Positions 15,556-23,748 of a DNA stretch of 31,007 bases are shown here, piece after piece. A model generated the notes under the pieces. That model did not search any database, was not told the DNA's origin, and saw only the letters and a program-made list of their open reading frames with translations. This DNA comes from WGAB01 sp964406105 (GTDB taxonomy: Bacteria; Hydrothermota; Hydrothermia; WGAB01), in NCBI GenBank assembly GCA_964406105.1, contig CAYOQK010000063.1, positions 1 through 31,007 on the forward strand. The letters are read 5' to 3'. Position 1 is the first letter of the stretch; the number at the start of each line of letters is the position of its first letter. A program made the translations under genes and the position numbers.

Positions 15556-15584
15556 AATTTACAGGCAGCCCAAGGCCTGGGCAA
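15556..15584 (-). promoter_or_regulatory. Ferredoxin promoter
   Basis: Read leftward: -35 TTGCCC (15584 to 15579), 17-bp spacer, -10 TAAATT (15561 to 15556), and a leader of about 18 nt with the ribosome binding site. The spacer and -35 hold a short inverted repeat GCCCA/TGGGC (about 15568-15582), which might also act as a weak end signal for gdhA. Confidence 0.5.
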
Positions 15585-15596
15585 GGCAGGGCCTCC

Positions 15597-16844
15597 TTAC
15601 GGATAGATGCCCCGAATCTTGGTGGCCTTGGCGACCCGGTCAATGGCCAGGATGTAGGCGGCGATCCGCGGGTTCACCTTGAGTTCGTCCACCTTGCCCA
15701 TCACGCTGTAGTAGGCGTCTTGCATGATCCGTTCCAGTTGCTTGCGGATCTCGTCCTCCTCCCAGAAGAAGGAGTAGATGTCCTGCACCCACTCAAAGTA
15801 CGAGACGGTCACGCCGCCGGCGTTGGCCAGGATGTCGGGCAGAATGAGCACACCCTTGTCCCACAGGATCTTGTCGGCCTCGGGGGTGGTGGGACCGTTG
15901 GCCAGTTCCAGGATGATCTTGGTTTGGATCCGATCGGCATTCTCGTCGGTGATCTGGTTTTCCAGAGCAGCCGGGACCAGGATGTCGTTGGGGATCTCCA
16001 AGAGCTCCTTGTTGCTCACCCGGTCTGCATCCTTGTAGTTGATCACCGAGCCGGTTTCCTGCTTCACTCGGATCACCTCGTCAATGTCCAAGCCCTTGGG
16101 GTTGTAAATGCCGCCCTTGGAGTCGGAAACCGCAATCACCGTGGCCCCGTCTTCCACCATGAACTTGGCGGAGTACATGCCTGCGTTGCCGAACCCCTGG
16201 ATCACCACTTTGGCGTCGGGCAATTGGAGGTTCACCCGCTTGACGGCCTCGCGCACCACGTACTGGCCGCCCAGGGAGGTGGCCACGTTCCGGCCCTTGG
16301 ATCCACCGATCTCCAGTGGCTTCCCGGTAACCACACCGGGCACCGAGTAGCCCTTGTGCATGGAGATGGTGTCCATGATCCAGGCCATCACCTGGGGATT
16401 GGTGTTCACGTCCGGGGCCGGGATGTCCTTTTCCGGGCCGATCAGGATGGAGATCTCGGTGGCAAACCGACGGGTGAGCCGCTCCAGTTCGGCTTGGGAC
16501 ATCTCTTTGGGGTTGCACCGAACGCCACCCTTGGCACCACCGTAAGGGATATTCACCACGGCCGTTTTCCAGGTCATCCACATGGCCAGGGCCTTCACCT
16601 CGTCCAGGGTGACGTCGGGCGCGTAGCGGATGCCCCCCTTGGAAGGACCCCGGGCCTGGTTGTGTTGTACCCGGTGGCCGGTGAACACCTTAATGGTGCC
16701 GTCGTCCATTTTGACCGGGAAGTGGACCGTGAGCTCCCGTTTGGGTTCCCGCAGCACTTCCCGCAGACTGGGTTCAAGCCCCATGATCTCGGCCGCTTCG
16801 TCAAACTGCTTCTGCGCGACCTTCCAGGGATTCAGCTCCGACAT
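15597..16844 (-). CDS. gdhA: Glutamate dehydrogenase (hexameric Glu/Leu/Phe/Val dehydrogenase family)
   Basis: The product is 415 aa, as in thermophile and archaeal GDHs. It begins MSELNPWKVAQKQFDEAAEI. The substrate-binding and catalytic lysines are visible in GPSKGGIRY (Lys69), MTWKTAVVNIP (Lys93) and YGGAKGG (Lys105), with PAPDVNTNP following. The Rossmann domain has GFGNAG. It interconverts glutamate with 2-oxoglutarate plus ammonia; NAD or NADP preference is not clear by eye. The start at 16844 has a perfect AAAGGAGGT site; the frame is open 41 codons further upstream but this is not family-like. It lies downstream of hypA with a structured 171-nt gap, and shares direction with ferredoxin. 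Confidence 0.96.
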   Translation of the reverse strand: MSELNPWKVAQKQFDEAAEIMGLEPSLREVLREPKRELTVHFPVKMDDGTIKVFTGHRVQHNQARGPSKGGIRYAPDVTLDEVKALAMWMTWKTAVVNIPYGGAKGGVRCNPKEMSQAELERLTRRFATEISILIGPEKDIPAPDVNTNPQVMAWIMDTISMHKGYSVPGVVTGKPLEIGGSKGRNVATSLGGQYVVREAVKRVNLQLPDAKVVIQGFGNAGMYSAKFMVEDGATVIAVSDSKGGIYNPKGLDIDEVIRVKQETGSVINYKDADRVSNKELLEIPNDILVPAALENQITDENADRIQTKIILELANGPTTPEADKILWDKGVLILPDILANAGGVTVSYFEWVQDIYSFFWEEDEIRKQLERIMQDAYYSVMGKVDELKVNPRIAAYILAIDRVAKATKIRGIYP

Positions 16845-17002
16845 ACCCAAACCTCCTTTTGTGGTTTTGAAGGAAACGGATCGTTGCAAAGTTCCGGCCA
16901 AACCCCAAGATCCAAAACCTTCCAAATCCCTGCAGGATTTTTCGGTTTTGGTGAGCCGTTGCTCCAAAGTGGAATTGCCGGGGGTGTGTCGCTTTGGTAC
17001 AC
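16832..17002 (-). CDS. Possible 56-aa small ORF between hypA and gdhA
   Basis: A GTG at 17002 lies 8 nt after a TAAGGAGG site (17018-17011) that overlaps the hypA stop codon. The frame encodes 56 residues, Pro- and Trp-rich (MYQSDTPPAIPLWSN...), and stops at 16832, 13 nt inside gdhA. The good ribosome site is the only support, and I recognise no family. It may be a translated leader peptide that couples gdhA, or the site may be leftover sequence. The large hairpin at 16912-16951 falls within it. Confidence 0.3.
   Translation of the reverse strand: MYQSDTPPAIPLWSNGSPKPKNPAGIWKVLDLGVWPELCNDPFPSKPQKEVWVCRS
16912..16951 (-). promoter_or_regulatory. Long two-part hairpin in the gdhA leader
   Basis: CCAAAACC (16912-16919) pairs exactly with GGTTTTGG (16944-16951). 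Inside, AAATCC (16924-16929) pairs with GGATTT (16935-16940), leaving a 5-nt loop and a small internal loop: 14 base pairs in 40 nt. It ends 68 nt before the gdhA ATG. No U tract follows in the leftward direction, so it looks more like an RNA control or stability element, or a protein-binding site, than a classical terminator. I found no convincing promoter in the gap. Confidence 0.5.
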
Positions 17003-17015
17003 CGGGACGGCCTCC

Positions 17016-17360
17016 TTAGAGTTCCAAATCCACCTCTTCAATCACCAAGTCTCGGCCCTGGAGCAGGGTGCCGCCCCAGGTACCGCATTGGGGGCACAGA
17101 AAGGGAAGGTCCTCGGGCTCGTACACGGTGCCACAGGTGGGACATTGGACCCTGGCTGGTTCCAGCCGGATTTGGAGCTCCGCCCCCTCCGCCAGGGTGC
17201 CTCGCTTGAGGATGCCAAAGGCGCTCTGCAGGAGTTCGGGGACAGCCGTGGAGAATCGGCCCACACGCAGTTGGATGCGGGTGATGCGTTGAGCCCCCTC
17301 TTGGCGCGCCAACTGCTCCACCTGCTCCAATAAAGCCTGGATGAGCGAGGCCTCATGCAT
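17016..17360 (-). CDS. hypA: Hydrogenase/urease nickel incorporation protein HypA
   Basis: The product is 114 aa, the family length. It starts MHE, whose His2 binds nickel, and has a zinc site of Cys73-x2-Cys76 and Cys89-x2-Cys92. HypA works with HypB to deliver nickel to [NiFe]-hydrogenase (or urease). Its start overlaps the hypB stop by 8 nt (ATGCATGA), so the order of translation is protease, hypB, hypA. No hydrogenase structural gene is in the window. Confidence 0.96.
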   Translation of the reverse strand: MHEASLIQALLEQVEQLARQEGAQRITRIQLRVGRFSTAVPELLQSAFGILKRGTLAEGAELQIRLEPARVQCPTCGTVYEPEDLPFLCPQCGTWGGTLLQGRDLVIEEVDLEL

Positions 17361-18015
17361 GGGCGAAGAGCTGCCGGTACACGGCCTCCAAGTACTCCAA
17401 CAGGTGGGGGATTCCCTCGCCCGTGATCACCGAGGTCCGGAAGATCCGGAGGTCCGGTTGCAGCGAGCGGGCAAAGGCCTCGGCCTGTTCCACCTGGAAG
17501 GGGACATGGGGCAATAGGTCCACCTTGGTGATCACCAGCACCTGGCTGGTGAGGAAGGCCTCCGGGTACTTGAGCGGTTTATCGTCGCCTTCAGGGGTAG
17601 AGAGCAGCACCCAGCGCTGTTGCTCCCCCAGATCAAACCCTGCTGGGCACACGAGATTCCCCACGTTTTCAATGAACAGGAACCGGGGGGTCCCTTGGAG
17701 TTTTTCCAGGGCCCGGAGCACCATTCGGGCCTCCAGGTGACAGGTGCCTCCGGTGACGATCTGCACCGCCTGGATCCCATGGCGTTCCAAACGCTCTGCA
17801 TCGCGGCGGGTTTGCACATCGCCAACGATGACCGCCATCTGGGGGCCCAGGTGTTGGGCAAGGGCCTCCAAGAGGGCCGTTTTCCCTGCCCCTGGCGACG
17901 ACAACAGATTGGTCACCAAGATCCGCCGACGCCGAAGATCCTCCCTCACCCGTTGGGCCAAGAGATCGTTGGACTTCAAGATGCCCTGTTCTAAGACGAC
18001 ACGTTTTTGAGCCAT
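17353..18015 (-). CDS. hypB: Hydrogenase nickel incorporation GTPase HypB
   Basis: The product is 220 aa. It has a P-loop SSPGAGKT (39-46), GDVQTRRDAERL (65-76), a metal site formed by Cys92-His93 in TCHLE and Cys123 in ENVGNLVCP, and TKVDL (163-167) for guanine recognition. It lacks both the N-terminal CxxCGC high-affinity nickel site and a His-rich stretch, so it is the minimal form that depends on HypA for nickel handling. It overlaps the protease gene by 25 nt upstream and hypA by 8 nt downstream. Confidence 0.97.
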   Translation of the reverse strand: MAQKRVVLEQGILKSNDLLAQRVREDLRRRRILVTNLLSSPGAGKTALLEALAQHLGPQMAVIVGDVQTRRDAERLERHGIQAVQIVTGGTCHLEARMVLRALEKLQGTPRFLFIENVGNLVCPAGFDLGEQQRWVLLSTPEGDDKPLKYPEAFLTSQVLVITKVDLLPHVPFQVEQAEAFARSLQPDLRIFRTSVITGEGIPHLLEYLEAVYRQLFAHA

Positions 18016-18497
18016 GACTCCAGCACCTCCCGGGCACGTTGCACCACCCGAGGCACCGCCCGGGCCACCTCCGGGCTCATTGGAGCCCCGACGGTTTGAA
18101 GGTCGCGGGCCACCACCACCAGCACTTGCCCCTCTTGGGGCACCGGCAAACCCAGGGCATGGCCCACGTCCAGCACCTCCTTGAGGCTCATGGAGTGCAA
18201 GGACATTGCCGTTTCGTGGGAGGGCAGGGCCTTAAGCGGGAACTCCAAGAGGGTGCCGGGGGGATGGGAGGGATGCTTGAGCACATCCACGATCAACAGG
18301 TAATGGAAACCCACCAAGTGGTCCAACAGCCGAAGCCCGGACTCCGCAGAGATTTGGAACTGCACGGCAGGATGGCGGATCTGAGACTGGAGTTGGCGGA
18401 CTACAGTGGGGCCTAAGGCGTCGTCCCCGATGAGGTCGTTCCCAAGGCCCAACACCAGGATCCTATGCGTGGGAGTTTCGGGAGGCGAAGAGGCCAA
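17991..18497 (-). CDS. [NiFe]-hydrogenase maturation protease (HycI/HyaD family)
   Basis: The product is 168 aa. It has the family core ILVLGLGNDLIGDDALGP (13-30), with acidic Asp25/26 for nickel sensing, Asp71 in LLIVDVLKH and His101 in MSLHSMSLKEVLD; these match the nickel-binding triad of HybD/HycI. The enzyme trims the C-terminus of the hydrogenase large subunit after nickel loading. The only plausible start is TTG at 18497, with a GAGGGG site just after the stop of the preceding gene. It is therefore tightly linked to the phosphohydrolase gene upstream and hypB downstream. Which hydrogenase it serves cannot be seen here. Confidence 0.88.
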   Translation of the reverse strand: MASSPPETPTHRILVLGLGNDLIGDDALGPTVVRQLQSQIRHPAVQFQISAESGLRLLDHLVGFHYLLIVDVLKHPSHPPGTLLEFPLKALPSHETAMSLHSMSLKEVLDVGHALGLPVPQEGQVLVVVARDLQTVGAPMSPEVARAVPRVVQRAREVLESWLKNVSS

Positions 18498-18509
18498 AAC
18501 GGTCCCCTC

Positions 18510-19997
18510 TCACAGATACCCCAAGCCGCGGAGATGCTCCTTCAGCTCCTCGGTGTACTCGCCCTCTTCTCCGCTGTAGGTGTAGCCCTCGTCGTGGGTG
18601 TCCACGTAGGAGATGCCTTGGGCCACCGTGTCCTGAAGCAGGGCGGTGAGGGGTTTTCCGTCCATGTCCCGACCGATGGGGATCCCGAAGAGGGCCAATA
18701 CGGTAGGGGTGATGTCCAGTACTGTGGCGTTCTCCACGAGTACCCCGGACTTAAAAGCCGGGCCGGCCACCACCAGGATGCCGTCGGGGTGGTGTTCGCC
18801 TGAAATGCGGGTGTCGGACTCGCTCAGGAGTTTGCCCAAGGGCACGGACTTACCCTCAATGTCCACGGTTTCATCCAACCGGATGTGGGGAGAGGCCTCT
18901 CGGTTGTTCACGGTAACGAGGACATACCCCACCTTGTCCCGTTTGGTGATGAACAGGGGAACACCGTGAACCTGGATCCGGCGGATCCGTTCCATGAGTT
19001 GGTCCTCAAAGGCCGTGTCCTCGTGGAGGCTGCGGATGTAGGTCCGGTCCGAGATGACCACGTAGCGCACCTGATCGGCTACGCCCAGGGCTTTGAGCAG
19101 GGCTTCGCTCTTCACGACGTAGGTTTTGGTGTCCTCCATTTGAGGCACAGGTTGAAACCCGTGATCGGAGAGCACAATCACATTGGTGTCTGGCCCTAAG
19201 GCCTTGAGAATCTGGCCCAAAGCCCGATCAGAGGCTTCGTATACGGTTTCCAACACGTGCCCGTAGCGGCGGATCTCTTCCTGGGTAACCTCGGGGAACA
19301 GCTGGGGCTCGTGGAACTTCCAGTACAGGTGAGCACAGGCATCGGTGACATTGGAGTAGAAAAAGAGGTAATCCGGGCTGTACTTGCGGATCAAGTGCAC
19401 AAAGAGGTCCGTTTGGAACCGCAGTTTCAGCAAACGTTTCCGGTAGTACGTGTCCAGGTACCCGTAGCGCCGGATTTTCTCTTCCACCATATAGCGGGCG
19501 GCGGCCCAAAGGCTGCTCCAGCGGAAGCCGTTCCGCAGTCCCTGGGCCACGTAACCCAGGTACTTACGCAGGGAACGGGCCCTGGCGGCTTCTGCTACGG
19601 CCATTTCCCGGATGAACTGGTATTCCGGAGGATAGGTTTCCGGCCCCCGAGCGAACACGTCGGGAATCATGAAGTGCCGGATGGGCCGGGGGGGCCAGGT
19701 CACCATATGGCCAAAGATGCCCACGGTTTTGCCGTATTTTTCCAGAATATCCCAGATCCGGCGGGTTTTGACGGCATCACTGGGAATAACAAAATCCTTG
19801 ACTCCATGCTTCTCGGGCACCTTCCCCGAGGAGATGGTGGTCCAGAGCATAGGGGAGATCATGGGTTCTATAGACTTCAAAACCCCATAGGACCCGCGGT
19901 CCATGAGGGACCGCAGGGTGTTCATCTTCCCCTTTTCCAGCATGGGGCGGATCACCCGCCACGTGGCGCCGTCCATACCGTATACCAAAACCTTCAT
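18510..19997 (-). CDS. AlkP-superfamily phosphohydrolase/phosphomutase (type I phosphodiesterase/nucleotide pyrophosphatase-like)
   Basis: The product is 495 aa with no signal peptide, so cytoplasmic. It has the metal and nucleophile pattern of the superfamily: VYGMDGATW (Asp9), SPMLWTTISSGKVPEKHG (Thr53 or Thr54 as nucleophile), SNVTDACAHLYW (Asp and His), VLSDHGF (Asp-His) and a late GEHHPDGILVVAG (His). This resembles the predicted phosphohydrolase/phosphomutase group (COG3379-like), whose substrates are mostly unknown. The start at 19997 has an AGGAGGT site and a good promoter. It leads an operon with the hydrogenase protease, hypB and hypA, a pairing I do not know from elsewhere. The divergent neighbour is YfhO. 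Confidence 0.87.
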   Translation of the reverse strand: MKVLVYGMDGATWRVIRPMLEKGKMNTLRSLMDRGSYGVLKSIEPMISPMLWTTISSGKVPEKHGVKDFVIPSDAVKTRRIWDILEKYGKTVGIFGHMVTWPPRPIRHFMIPDVFARGPETYPPEYQFIREMAVAEAARARSLRKYLGYVAQGLRNGFRWSSLWAAARYMVEEKIRRYGYLDTYYRKRLLKLRFQTDLFVHLIRKYSPDYLFFYSNVTDACAHLYWKFHEPQLFPEVTQEEIRRYGHVLETVYEASDRALGQILKALGPDTNVIVLSDHGFQPVPQMEDTKTYVVKSEALLKALGVADQVRYVVISDRTYIRSLHEDTAFEDQLMERIRRIQVHGVPLFITKRDKVGYVLVTVNNREASPHIRLDETVDIEGKSVPLGKLLSESDTRISGEHHPDGILVVAGPAFKSGVLVENATVLDITPTVLALFGIPIGRDMDGKPLTALLQDTVAQGISYVDTHDEGYTYSGEEGEYTEELKEHLRGLGYL

Positions 19998-20025
19998 CGT
20001 CCGAAACCTCCTGAACAATGGCATT

Positions 20026-20054
20026 AGTCTATGCCGGAACCCGCGGGGCTGCAA
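20026..20054 (-). promoter_or_regulatory. Promoter of the phosphohydrolase-hyp operon
   Basis: Read leftward: -35 TTGCAG (20054 to 20049), 17-bp spacer, -10 TAGACT (20031 to 20026). Transcription would start near 20019, giving a leader of about 22 nt with AGGAGGT. Confidence 0.6.
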
Positions 20055-20117
20055 CCGATCCCCCCAGGGCTCGGAATTCCTGTCTGTCCCGTGTTCACCG
20101 GTGGATATGCTTCCACA

Positions 20118-20146
20118 TTGCGGCGGTGTGGGGGGTCCCTTATAGT
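20118..20146 (+). promoter_or_regulatory. Promoter of the YfhO operon (leaderless type)
   Basis: -35 TTGCGG (20118-20123), 17-bp spacer, -10 TATAGT (20141-20146, five of six consensus bases). The GTG at 20153 is only 6 nt beyond the -10, so the transcript should begin at or next to the start codon. Confidence 0.65.
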
Positions 20147-20152
20147 TTAGCC

Positions 20153-22597
20153 GTGGCTAAGAATTCCCGCAGAGAAAAAAGAAAAAGGAAAGAGGAAAAA
20201 ACGGGCCCCCATGGGGCCACGCGTCATCTCCGAGAGGATCTCCCACTGAAATTCCTCTGGATTGTCCTGGCCTTTCTGGTGCTGACCCTGATTCTGTACG
20301 CCCGCGTGCTCTCTCCCCAGTGGATGATTGCCGCCACCGACCAACTCACAGCAGGGGTGTTCTTCCGCGAGTTCCAGGCCCGAGTGCTCCGTCACCTGCA
20401 CACCTTTCCCCTCTGGAACCCTTACATCTTCGCCGGGCTCCCCTTCATTGATGCGCTCCACGGTGACATGTTCTACCTTACCGCCCTGTTCCGCCTCGTG
20501 TTCCCCACCCATGTGGTGATGAACTACACCTTCATCCTGCACACCTTCCTGGCGGGGATCACAGCCTTCCTGCTGTTCCGTTCTCTGCTCACCCAGCGGG
20601 TGTTGGCCCTTTTGCTGGCCCTCGCATACATGTACTCCGCCTCGCTGGTGTCGCTGGCGTATCCAGGACACGACGGCAAGGCCGTGGCCATCGCCTTCTT
20701 CCCTTTGCTGTTTTACCTCACATACCAAGGGCTCCGCACCGGCGCTCGCCGGTACTTCTTCGGCAACGCCCTGCTGCTGGGCTACCTTACCCTAAGCATC
20801 CACATCCAGATGATGTACTACACCTACCTGGTGCTGGGCCTGCTTTGGCTCTTTGAGGCCGTGGGGGCGTACCGAGAACAGGGCACCGCCCGGGCCGTCC
20901 GAATCTCTCTCTACTTTTGGGCGATGGTAATCCTGGCGGTAGGGGTTGCAGCTCTGAAGTACGTGCCTGCCTTTGAGTACCTTTCGCAGTATTCCCCCCG
21001 CAGCGGGGCCGGCCGAGGCTATGAGTTTGCCACCTCCTGGGCGTTGCCCTGGGAGGACTTCCTGAGTACCTTTCTGCCCAGGTTCTCCGGGTTCCTGGAC
21101 CACTACTGGGGCAGCAACCCCTTCAAGATCAACTCGGAGTACGCCGGGTTCCTGGCCTGGTTGCCTGCCCTTTACGCCTTGGCCTTTGCCCGTCGTACCC
21201 GCTTCTTTGCCTTCTTGATCACCCTGTTCGGGGTGTTCTTCTTCATCGTGCTGGGGGGACACACCCCCGTGTTCCAACTCTTTTACCATCTCCTGCCCCA
21301 GTTCAAGAAGTTCCGGGCCCACAGCATGGCCTTCTTCGTGCTGAACCTGGACCTCCTGCTCCTTGGGGCCTTGGCGTTCCAGGGCCTAATGGATCAGCGC
21401 GACCGTCCAGAGACCTGGCGTCGGTTCTGGCTCCTGACCGGTGCGTGGGTGGCTGTGTATCTCATCACCGCAGGGCTCTATGCGCCGCTGGCCCGCTTCT
21501 TCGTCCACGATCCGCGGAAGGTTCAGTTGATTGCGGTGAACGCCCCGGTGTACCAAAGGTTTGCTTTGATGACGGCCCTGCTCGCTGGCGGCTTTGCCTG
21601 GATCCTGGCAGCTTATCTCCGGCGACGGCTGGATGCGTTGCCCTTTGTGGCCTTGGCCAGCCTCTTGGTCCTGGCCGATCTATGGCCTCACGACCTGCCC
21701 TTCATCCAGCGGGTCCCCGCCCCTGATCGCTACTACGCACCGGATGCGGTGGTGCAAACCCTGCAGAGGGATCCTGGGGTGTATCGGGTGTTTCCCCTGT
21801 TCTACAAGGTGGACAACAACTATCTGATGTGGTACGACATTGAGTCCATCGGAGGCCACCACGGCAACCAGTTCCGCCGGTACCAGGAGTTGGTGGGGGC
21901 GGAGAACACCATCATGTTTCGGCCCCAAAGTGTGATGGACCTCTACCGTTATCCGCAGCTTGTGGACCTTTTGGATGTCCGATACGTGGTCACTCAACCC
22001 CTTCCCGAGGATCTCCGTCCCTACGATCCCCCAACGCGAGCCTGGCTTCAGATGATTCTGGATTTTCTCCATCGCCCAGGCATGCAAGAGGTTTACCGAG
22101 ACCGCCAGGTGGTCATCTATCGCAATGCCCATCAATTGGGCCGGTTGTTCGCTGTGGATCGGTACGAGGTGCTCTCCCCAGATCAGGTACTTCGTCGTAT
22201 GAAGTCCGAGGCCTTTGATCCCCGAAGGGTGGCCTTTTTGGAGCAGGACCCTGGTGTTGTTCTGCCCACCGACACCCTGCCGTTGCAGTTCTCCTATCGG
22301 TTTGTAGAGCGGACGCCGAACCGTATCCGAGCGGAGATCACTCTGTCGCGGCCGGCCCTCGTGATCTACTCGGGCAACTTCTATCCTCAGTTTCAAGCCC
22401 GGTTGGATGGTCGGCCGGTGCCGGTGTATGTGGCCGATTACATCCTGCGGGGCGTGTTTGTAGAGGCAGGCACCCACACTTTGGAGTTCGTGTATCACCA
22501 CGACTTCTGGCGACGGGGTGGCGGGATCTCTTTGGTGAGCCTGCTTTTGATTCTGGCATTTCTCGCCTGGCCGGTGCGGTCCAAGAAGAAACCATGA
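20153..22597 (+). CDS. YfhO-family polytopic membrane protein (GT-C-like)
   Basis: The product is 814 aa. A very basic N-terminus (AKNSRREKRKRKEEK) precedes about a dozen membrane helices. The loop after helix 1 has TDQLTAGVFFREFQ, and the next extracytoplasmic stretch FPLWNPYIFAGLPFID is the hallmark of the YfhO family. The C-terminal 200 or so residues are soluble and beta-rich. Relatives transfer sugars to cell-surface polymers in Firmicutes, so a glycan role is plausible. The GTG at 20153 is chosen because it lies right behind a promoter, with no Shine-Dalgarno; the frame is open 45 codons earlier, but that part spans the divergent promoters. It overlaps rmlB by ATGA. Confidence 0.88.
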   Translation: MAKNSRREKRKRKEEKTGPHGATRHLREDLPLKFLWIVLAFLVLTLILYARVLSPQWMIAATDQLTAGVFFREFQARVLRHLHTFPLWNPYIFAGLPFIDALHGDMFYLTALFRLVFPTHVVMNYTFILHTFLAGITAFLLFRSLLTQRVLALLLALAYMYSASLVSLAYPGHDGKAVAIAFFPLLFYLTYQGLRTGARRYFFGNALLLGYLTLSIHIQMMYYTYLVLGLLWLFEAVGAYREQGTARAVRISLYFWAMVILAVGVAALKYVPAFEYLSQYSPRSGAGRGYEFATSWALPWEDFLSTFLPRFSGFLDHYWGSNPFKINSEYAGFLAWLPALYALAFARRTRFFAFLITLFGVFFFIVLGGHTPVFQLFYHLLPQFKKFRAHSMAFFVLNLDLLLLGALAFQGLMDQRDRPETWRRFWLLTGAWVAVYLITAGLYAPLARFFVHDPRKVQLIAVNAPVYQRFALMTALLAGGFAWILAAYLRRRLDALPFVALASLLVLADLWPHDLPFIQRVPAPDRYYAPDAVVQTLQRDPGVYRVFPLFYKVDNNYLMWYDIESIGGHHGNQFRRYQELVGAENTIMFRPQSVMDLYRYPQLVDLLDVRYVVTQPLPEDLRPYDPPTRAWLQMILDFLHRPGMQEVYRDRQVVIYRNAHQLGRLFAVDRYEVLSPDQVLRRMKSEAFDPRRVAFLEQDPGVVLPTDTLPLQFSYRFVERTPNRIRAEITLSRPALVIYSGNFYPQFQARLDGRPVPVYVADYILRGVFVEAGTHTLEFVYHHDFWRRGGGISLVSLLLILAFLAWPVRSKKKP

Positions 22598-23748
22598 AAC
22601 GCCTCCTGGTTACCGGTGCCGCGGGTTTCATCGGATCCCATGTAGCAGAGGTGCTGCACCGCCGTGGGTACCACCTGGTTTTGCTGGACGCTTTGAACTA
22701 CGCTGGCCATGTGGAAAACCTGGCCTCCCTGGAGCCCCTTCAGGTGGTGGTTCCCCGCTTTGGGGACGATCTGGTGGAGGTGGATCCCTCAGGCCGGGCT
22801 CGCTCCCTGAGCATCCCCGTAGACGAGGCGAAACTCCCCAGCCATCGGCAGGAGGTGCCGGACCCCACTGCCCTGGTCCAGGCCCTGGCAACCGACAAGC
22901 CGGTGCTGGTGGTGGCCAACCTGTTGAACCGTACAGTGGTTCAAACCTTGATGGCCCAGGTGCATGGGGTGGTGCACCTGGCAGCAGAGACCCACGTGGA
23001 CCGGTCCTTGGTGCATCCTCGTCGGTTCTTGGCCTCGGACATCTGGGGAACCTATACACTGCTGGAGGCTGCCCGCCGACACCCTGTGGAGCGGTTTCTC
23101 TACGTGTCCACCGACGAGGTGTACGGTGAGGTGCCCGAGGGGGAGGCCTCAGAGGATTGGCCCCTGAGGCCTTCCAGCCCCTATGCGGCATCCAAGGCCG
23201 CCGCCGACCGCTTTGCCTTTGCCTATTTCCGGGCCTACGGGGTGCCTGTGCTGATTGCTCGGCCCAGCAACGCCTTTGGGCCTCGCCAGTATCCGGAAAA
23301 ACTGATCCCCGTGATGGTCCTTTTGGCCCTGGCCGACCGCCCCTTGCCCCTTTACGGCGATGGCCAGCAGCGTCGCAACTGGATCTATGTAGAGGATCTG
23401 GCAGAGGCCCTGGTGTGCATCCTGGAGTCGGGCACCGTGGGCGTGGAGTACAACGTACCGGGCACCACCGAGATGACCAACCTGGAACTGGTGCATCGTT
23501 TGCTGGATCTCCTGGGGAAGCCCAAGAGCCTGATCCGTTTCGTGAAGGATCGGCCCGGCCATGACCGTCGGTATGCCCTGGCCGGCGACCGGCTTCGGCA
23601 ACTGGGGTTCCGCCCCCGGCACGCTTTCTCCGAGGCCCTGCGTGTCACCGTGCGGTGGTACCAGGAACACCGCTCATGGCTTCGCACCCTGATGCAGCGG
23701 GACCCCTTCCTGAGGGAGTGGTATCGGGAGCGGGGCTTGGATCTATGA
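22594..23748 (+). CDS. rmlB: RmlB-like dTDP-glucose 4,6-dehydratase (extended SDR) with an insertion
   Basis: The product is 384 aa, longer than the 320-360 aa typical of RmlB. It has TGAAGFIGSH (7-16), VVHLAAETHVDRS (126-138), catalytic Thr173-Asp174-Glu175 in STDEVYGE, Tyr197 and Lys201 in SPYAASK, and DGQQRRNWIYVEDLA near 256-270. These strongly suggest a 4,6-dehydratase making a 4-keto-6-deoxy sugar nucleotide. Between NLASLE (about 42-47) and VLVVANLLNR (104-113) it carries about 45-50 extra residues. The usual NAD-adenine-binding Asp (in GDICD-like motifs) appears as Asn or Leu in VANLLNR. Substrate could therefore differ from dTDP-glucose. The gene overlaps YfhO and the S4 gene by ATGA on both sides, so the three form one transcription unit. 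Confidence 0.82.
   Translation: MKRLLVTGAAGFIGSHVAEVLHRRGYHLVLLDALNYAGHVENLASLEPLQVVVPRFGDDLVEVDPSGRARSLSIPVDEAKLPSHRQEVPDPTALVQALATDKPVLVVANLLNRTVVQTLMAQVHGVVHLAAETHVDRSLVHPRRFLASDIWGTYTLLEAARRHPVERFLYVSTDEVYGEVPEGEASEDWPLRPSSPYAASKAAADRFAFAYFRAYGVPVLIARPSNAFGPRQYPEKLIPVMVLLALADRPLPLYGDGQQRRNWIYVEDLAEALVCILESGTVGVEYNVPGTTEMTNLELVHRLLDLLGKPKSLIRFVKDRPGHDRRYALAGDRLRQLGFRPRHAFSEALRVTVRWYQEHRSWLRTLMQRDPFLREWYRERGLDL

Noticed and set aside
16884..16889. TTGCAA upstream of gdhA as a possible -35 box
   Set aside because: No -10-like hexamer lies 16-18 bp downstream in the gdhA direction.
15720..17333. A 537-aa open frame on the + strand opposite gdhA and hypA
   Set aside because: It is antisense to two clear genes, has no family-like sequence and is rich in Gly, His and Leu, as expected of a mirror frame in high-GC DNA.
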